9,117 nt of DNA from Gammaproteobacteria bacterium. Lineage in GTDB: Bacteria; Pseudomonadota; Gammaproteobacteria; Chromatiales; Chromatiaceae. Made by a program: the position numbers and the translations under genes. This document shows positions 6,580-9,117 of this stretch, in pieces. Position 1 is the first letter of the stretch; each line of letters opens with the position of its first letter. A model generated the notes under the pieces. That model was not told the DNA's origin. It searched no databases and was given only the letters and a program-made list of their open reading frames with translations. The stretch spans positions 1 through 9,117 of the forward strand of contig JADWMH010000074.1 in assembly GCA_015767355.1 (NCBI GenBank), in the 5' to 3' direction.

Positions 6580-6746
6580 TGAAATTGGGCGCCTTGCAAA
6601 GATCAGAATACAAGCCTTGTTGTCTATGCCTCCGTCTTCGGTGTTGCGCCAGGAGTTGCATACAGCAAGTATGCGCCCCTTGGAGCGCCTTGAATACGAA
6701 GCCATATGCGGCGCAATCCACGTATTTTAATCTTTTCCAGGCGCCT
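6580..6746 (+). ncRNA. Candidate structured RNA or long structured leader
   Basis: Downstream of the 6545-6573 promoter several segments can pair. GGCGCC at 6588-6593 can pair with GGCGCC at 6740-6745. TTGCGCC (6644-6650) pairs perfectly with GGCGCAA (6710-6716). GCATAC (6658-6663) with GTATGC (6669-6674) makes a 6-bp hairpin with a 5-base loop. AATACG (6693-6698) with CGTATT (6721-6726) is an alternative that cannot coexist simply with the 6644-6716 helix. A T-rich run (TATTTTAATCTTTT) follows, compatible with a weak terminator. The octamer GCGCCTTG occurs three times (6589, 6685, 6741). I do not recognise a known RNA family; it could also be a decayed repeat. Confidence 0.35.
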
Positions 6747-6776
6747 TGAAGTTTGCCGATGAACGGAATGAAAAAT

Positions 6777-6986
6777 ATGCCTGATAATGAGTTAAAGTCT
6801 CTTGAGTCCAAAGTCAACGATCTGGTCAATGCATGTATGCAGCTGAAGCAGGAGAACCTGACCCTGCGCACCAGTCAGGATGATCTTGTGAGTGAGCGTG
6901 CATCCCTGATTGAGAAAACCGAACTCGCGAGAAACCGCGTTGAAGCTATGATCAGCCGCCTCAAGTCGCTGGAAGAAAATACATGA
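6777..6986 (+). CDS. ZapB-like coiled-coil protein (TIGR02449 type)
   Basis: A 69-residue, strongly helical, charged protein without cysteine-rich, signal or membrane segments apart from one Cys. Heptad-like spacing of hydrophobic residues runs through most of it. The C-terminal part, SERASLIEKTELARNRVEAM, with ISRLKSLE after it, closely resembles the small proteins annotated as TIGR02449 or ZapB-like that precede zapA in many gammaproteobacteria. ZapB in E. coli layers on the FtsZ ring by binding ZapA; that role is inferred here mainly from position. Its stop codon overlaps the zapA start (ATGA at 6983-6986). Starts at TTG 6753, ATG 6759 and ATG 6768 are also in frame; I chose ATG 6777 because CGGA lies about 9 bases upstream and the length then fits the family. 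Confidence 0.8.
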   Translation: MPDNELKSLESKVNDLVNACMQLKQENLTLRTSQDDLVSERASLIEKTELARNRVEAMISRLKSLEENT

Positions 6987-7276
6987 GCACACCGAAACCA
7001 GTCACAGTCGCCATTCTTGGTGAAGAATACCTGATCTCCTGCCCGCCCGAGGAAGAGCCGGCACTGCTGCAATCCGCTGAACTTCTCGATAAGCGCATGA
7101 AAGAGATTCGTGCAAGCGGCAAAGTGATGAACAATGAACGCATCGCCGTCATGGCTGCCTTGAATCTCTCAAATGAATTACTGCATCAACAACAGCATGC
7201 CACAAGTGAATCCGGGAAAATCGATGAGCAATTGCGATCATTGAGGCATAAAATCGAGACCGCTCTTAATCCGTAG
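6983..7276 (+). CDS. zapA: Cell division protein ZapA
   Basis: A 97-residue FtsZ-associated protein that crosslinks and bundles FtsZ filaments at mid-cell. The N-terminal globular head (about 1-50) contains VTVAILGEEYLISCPPEEE, and the family hallmark LLDKRMKEIRASGKVMNNER with IAVMAALNLSNELL runs into the C-terminal coiled-coil (about 52-92) used for tetramer formation. Length is typical. The ATG overlaps the stop of the upstream coiled-coil gene by four bases, a sign of translational coupling and of joint function at the division ring. The 6S RNA gene follows 140 bases later, the same neighbourhood as in E. coli. Confidence 0.95.
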   Translation: MSTPKPVTVAILGEEYLISCPPEEEPALLQSAELLDKRMKEIRASGKVMNNERIAVMAALNLSNELLHQQQHATSESGKIDEQLRSLRHKIETALNP

Positions 7277-7347
7277 CCCCCTCCCTGGCGACGAACATAA
7301 CAACAAACCTATCCACTATACACCCTATCCACTCCTCCCTGATAGTA

Positions 7348-7376
7348 TTGAATTTTTTCTGCAAAAGGCAGATAAA
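7348..7376 (+). promoter_or_regulatory. Possible upstream (second) promoter of the 6S RNA gene
   Basis: TTGAAT (7348-7353) and GATAAA (7371-7376) are 17 bases apart and each match consensus at 4 of 6 positions. E. coli ssrS also has a distal and a proximal promoter. The spacer contains a small hairpin, TCTGC/GCAGA (7358-7372). Confidence 0.3.
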
Positions 7377-7380
7377 TCAA

Positions 7381-7409
7381 CTGGAATTTCAGCAAAAATA
7401 GGATATGAT
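7381..7409 (+). promoter_or_regulatory. Proximal promoter of the 6S RNA gene
   Basis: TATGAT (7404-7409) matches the -10 box at 5 of 6 positions and ends 7 bases before the predicted RNA start at 7417. The -35 candidate CTGGAA (7381-7386) is poor (3 of 6), with a 17-base spacer. Placement relative to the RNA 5' end is what supports it. Confidence 0.6.
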
Positions 7410-7416
7410 GGTTTCA

Positions 7417-7600
7417 GGGCGATTTCTACTGTGTTCGAAAGTTGATCGGTTTCTTGAGCCTTGCATTTACCCCGGGAGTGGAATGTATTATTGGTGTGCA
7501 TGTCCGTCTTGAGCGGAAAGCCTTATGTAATACCTGAAACACCCACTTGAACTATTAAGGTTCAAGGGTATGATCGACGCCGGCATCTGTGGTATCGCCC
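7417..7600 (+). ncRNA. ssrS: 6S RNA
   Basis: 6S RNA mimics an open promoter and sequesters sigma-70 RNA polymerase, mainly in stationary phase. The ends pair perfectly: GGGCGAT (7417-7423) with ATCGCCC (7594-7600), giving a 184-nt RNA, the same length as in E. coli. Shared sequence with E. coli 6S includes ATTTCT...TGTTCG near the 5' end, TTGAGCC, GTGTGCATG followed by TCCGTC and AAGCCTTA, then CTTGAAC with GGTTCAAGGGT (7546-7570), and CGGCATCT near the 3' end. Location between zapA and fau is the conserved one. A TATGAT box lies at the expected distance upstream. fau begins 11 bases beyond the 3' end, so the primary transcript probably continues into it and is processed, as in E. coli. Confidence 0.93.
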
Positions 7601-7611
7601 TACTTTTAATC

Positions 7612-8208
7612 ATGTCGACAAACAAGCTTCGTTCATCTATTCGCCGGCAACGTCTGAAACTGTCGGCTGCACAGCAGCGACAGCACGCACGCCTTGTCAG
7701 CAAAAATCTCACCCGGCTGCGCCATTTTCAAAAAGCCAGGCGCATCGCACTCTACCTCTCTGCCAATGGGGAGCTTGACCCTTCGCCCATTGCCAAAATC
7801 AGCCGGCGCACTTCCAAGCAGCTATATCTGCCGGTGTTGCACCCCTTCAATCATGGGCGGCTGTTTTTTTGTGAATGGAGAGAGCATGCCCTGCTGCAGC
7901 CAAACCGCTTCGGCATTCTCGAACCCTCCTGCCATGGAAACAGCAGGAGGCCTTTAAGGTCACTGGATCTGATCCTGGTTCCACTGGTGGCCTTTGATGC
8001 ATCCGCTCAGCGCATAGGCATGGGAGGAGGTTTCTATGACCGTACACTGGGTAAGACCAGGGGAAATTCATCCTGGAAGCGCCCCTACCTGATCGGCATT
8101 GCTCACGAGTTGCAGAAAGTCCCATCCATCAAATCGCAGAAGTGGGATGTGCCGCTGGATGCGGTAGTTACTGAGGCCGGAGTGTATAGGTCAGGATTTA
8201 GGATTTAG
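7612..8208 (+). CDS. fau: 5-formyltetrahydrofolate cyclo-ligase
   Basis: Converts 5-formyl-tetrahydrofolate to 5,10-methenyl-tetrahydrofolate with ATP, recycling a folate storage form in the cytoplasm. The 198-residue length is normal. Family landmarks: basic N-terminal RSSIRRQRLKLS (7-18), substrate-side ALYLSANGELDP (46-57) with Glu54, LPVLHP (73-78), GILEP (101-105), the ATP loop VAFDASAQRIGMGGGFYDR (126-144) and WDVPLDAVVTE (178-188). I chose ATG 7612-7614; the in-frame ATG at 7570 lies inside the 6S RNA gene. No clear Shine-Dalgarno precedes 7612. The last residues, SGFRI, and the TAG are encoded inside a CCTAAAACC-type repeat, so the native C-terminus may have been replaced. Also known as ygfA; in E. 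coli it is co-transcribed with 6S RNA. Confidence 0.94.
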   Translation: MSTNKLRSSIRRQRLKLSAAQQRQHARLVSKNLTRLRHFQKARRIALYLSANGELDPSPIAKISRRTSKQLYLPVLHPFNHGRLFFCEWREHALLQPNRFGILEPSCHGNSRRPLRSLDLILVPLVAFDASAQRIGMGGGFYDRTLGKTRGNSSWKRPYLIGIAHELQKVPSIKSQKWDVPLDAVVTEAGVYRSGFRI

Positions 8209-8327
8209 GTTTTAGGTGGAAAGCACCTTGTCAAAGCCGGCGCCAGAGGGGTATGGTATTACTGTGTTACCTAAAACATAAAGCTTAAAAACCTAAAACC
8301 TAAAACCTTCCTAAAACTTAAAACCTT
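8195..8327. repeat. CCTAAAACC-type tandem and inverted repeat region
   Basis: GGATTTAGGTTTTAGG (8201-8216) and CCTAAAACCTAAAACC (8292-8307) are complementary at 15 of 16 positions and could form a stem with a 75-base loop. Further partial units occur at 8195-8200, 8270-8277 and 8310-8326. A small hairpin AGGTG/CACCT (8214-8228) follows the left arm. The region starts within the last codons of fau and separates it from the TRAP gene; it may act as an mRNA end or simply be a mobile repeat. Confidence 0.7.
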
Positions 8328-8365
8328 CCCGTTGAAATAGCGTTCAATGGATCTCTTCAAACAAC

Positions 8366-8370
8366 AAAGG
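8366..8370 (+). promoter_or_regulatory. Ribosome binding site of the TRAP binding-protein gene
   Basis: AAAGG lies 8 bases before ATG 8379-8381 and fixes that start; the twin-arginine motif begins at the third codon, which agrees. Confidence 0.6.
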
Positions 8371-8378
8371 TGCTCTTT

Positions 8379-9117
8379 ATGCAACGTCGTGACTTTCTCA
8401 AAAAAGCAGCTGCCGGCTCCATCGCAGCCGGTACAGCTCTTGGCGCCTCCACTGCTGCTTATGCCAAAGCTGAATATCAATGGAAGATGGTCACCACCTG
8501 GCCAAAGAACTTCCCCGGCCTGGGCACGGGCGCCAACAACCTGGCGCGACTGATCACCGAAATGTCCGGGGGACGTTTGACAGTCAAAGTTTACGGGGCC
8601 AAGGAGCTGGTTCCAGCCTTTGAAGTGTTTGATGCCGTCTCCAGCGGTACTGCCGAGATGGGGCATGGAGCCGCCTATTACTGGAAGGGAAAAAATGAAG
8701 CATTTCAGTTTTTCTCCACCGTCCCTTTTGGACTCACTGCCAATGAGATGAATGGCTGGCTCTACTACGGCGGCGGAATGGAACTGTGGCGGGAGGCCTA
8801 CGCGCCATTCAAGGTTCTACCTGCTGCTGCAGGCAACACCAGCGTACAGATGGGCGGCTGGTTCAACAAGGAGATCAACAGCATCGCCGATCTCAAGGGA
8901 TTGAAAATGCGCATCCCCGGACTTGGCGGTGAGGTGCTGAGACGCCTCGGTGGAACGCCTGTCAACCTTCCCGGCGGTGAACTTTTTACCGCTCTTTCAT
9001 CAGGGACTATTGACGCCACAGAATGGGTCGGGCCATACAATGACCTCGCATTCGGCTTCTACAAGGCGGCCAAATACTACTACTACCCCGGCTTCCATGA
9101 ACCCGGCACCACGCTCG
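8379..9117 (+). CDS. TRAP transporter periplasmic solute-binding protein, DctP family (3' end missing)
   Basis: The first 246 residues are present; the frame is open at the window edge. TRAP binding proteins capture a substrate, usually an organic acid, in the periplasm and hand it to a sodium-driven DctQM permease, whose genes may lie downstream. The N-terminus MQRRDFLKKAAAGSIAAG is a twin-arginine (Tat) signal, with likely cleavage after AYA (29) or AKA (31). The mature part has the DctP-family carboxylate-binding Arg178 in GLKMRIPGLGG, and EWVGPYNDLAFGFYKAAKYY (215-234). This stretch and the nearby PGFHEPG resemble TakP-type proteins, which bind 2-oxoacids with a sodium ion; Gln157, Glu215 and Trp216 sit where such ligands are expected. 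The exact substrate is uncertain. A repeat region separates it from fau, so it is likely its own transcription unit. Confidence 0.9.
   Translation, partial: MQRRDFLKKAAAGSIAAGTALGASTAAYAKAEYQWKMVTTWPKNFPGLGTGANNLARLITEMSGGRLTVKVYGAKELVPAFEVFDAVSSGTAEMGHGAAYYWKGKNEAFQFFSTVPFGLTANEMNGWLYYGGGMELWREAYAPFKVLPAAAGNTSVQMGGWFNKEINSIADLKGLKMRIPGLGGEVLRRLGGTPVNLPGGELFTALSSGTIDATEWVGPYNDLAFGFYKAAKYYYYPGFHEPGTTL

Larger units (their letters stand above)
6138..6776. other. Divergent intergenic region between ygfB and the zapB-like gene
   Basis: These 639 bases have no convincing protein-coding gene. From left to right they hold a short untranslated lead of ygfB, the nested inverted-repeat element 6196-6360, an AT-rich stretch (about 6361-6540) in which I see nothing specific, a sigma-70-type promoter (6545-6573) and a region of complementary segments (6587-6746). 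A promoter for ygfB must lie on the minus strand near 6138-6200, but I could not identify one with confidence. Confidence 0.7.

Noticed and set aside
6545..6730. 61-codon plus-strand frame starting with TTG
   Set aside because: It starts on the promoter -35 box, has no ribosome binding site, and its sequence is better explained by RNA pairing or repeat structure; no family was recognised.
6530..6871. 113-codon open frame on the minus strand across the zapB-like gene and its leader
   Set aside because: It covers the promoter and most of the zapB-like gene in antisense, has an unlike-protein composition and no recognisable motif.
7308..7333. CCTATCCACT occurring twice with a 16-base period
   Set aside because: Only two short copies in a C-rich stretch; too little to call a repeat array or CRISPR-like element.
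7358..7372. TCTGC/GCAGA hairpin after zapA as a terminator
   Set aside because: The T-run lies before the stem on the plus strand and none follows it; the site sits within a possible ssrS promoter instead.
7570..7611. Upstream in-frame ATG that would extend fau by 14 residues
   Set aside because: These bases belong to the 3' arm of 6S RNA, and the extra residues do not fit the family N-terminus.
8271..8666. 131-codon minus-strand frame
   Set aside because: Antisense to the TRAP binding-protein gene and running into the CCTAAAACC repeat; no supporting motif.

Overview
The window reads as chromosomal DNA of a gammaproteobacterium. The main evidence is gene order: ygfB-pepP-ubiH-ubiI on the minus strand faces away from a zapB-like gene, zapA, ssrS (6S RNA) and fau (ygfA) on the plus strand, the same arrangement as in Escherichia coli and many relatives. 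The proteins resemble but clearly differ from the enteric ones. A free-living or symbiotic environmental lineage, perhaps sulphur-oxidising, is possible, but that is inference. No plasmid, phage, CRISPR or insertion-sequence gene was seen.

Layout. 1-91: last codons of a histone-deacetylase-like amidohydrolase (+). 100-1523: lptM-lysA (-), converging on it. 1665-5605: ubiI, ubiH and pepP (-), then ygfB up to 6137. 6138-6776: a 639-base divergent intergenic region holding a nested inverted-repeat element and, behind a good sigma-70-type promoter, a structured stretch that may be a small RNA or a long leader. 6777-7276: zapB-like gene and zapA with an ATGA overlap. 7417-7600: 6S RNA, closed by a perfect 7-bp terminal helix and 184 nt long. 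7612-8208: 5-formyltetrahydrofolate cyclo-ligase. 8379-end: a Tat-type TRAP transporter binding protein, cut by the window edge.

How the genes work together. UbiH and UbiI carry out two ring hydroxylations of aerobic ubiquinone synthesis. PepP trims X-Pro N-termini. YgfB is a small conserved protein of poorly defined role. ZapA and its coiled-coil partner act at the FtsZ ring. 6S RNA sequesters sigma-70 RNA polymerase and is probably co-transcribed with fau, a folate enzyme. LptM helps mature the LPS translocon and LysA makes lysine from diaminopimelate.

The most unusual property is in the spacers. Four of the gaps hold short palindromic or tandem repeats of at least four unrelated types: a CGCAAAG type (1529-1592), a TGTCAT-ended type (4227-4254 and 6230-6312), a CACAGATGG type (4274-4290) and a CCTAAAACC type (8195-8327). 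Some of them supply gene signals: the ribosome binding site of lptM and the stop codon of fau lie inside repeats. The most promising undescribed items are the candidate structured RNA at 6580-6746 and a 17-codon leader ORF overlapping the start of ubiH, whose Shine-Dalgarno sits in a hairpin loop.
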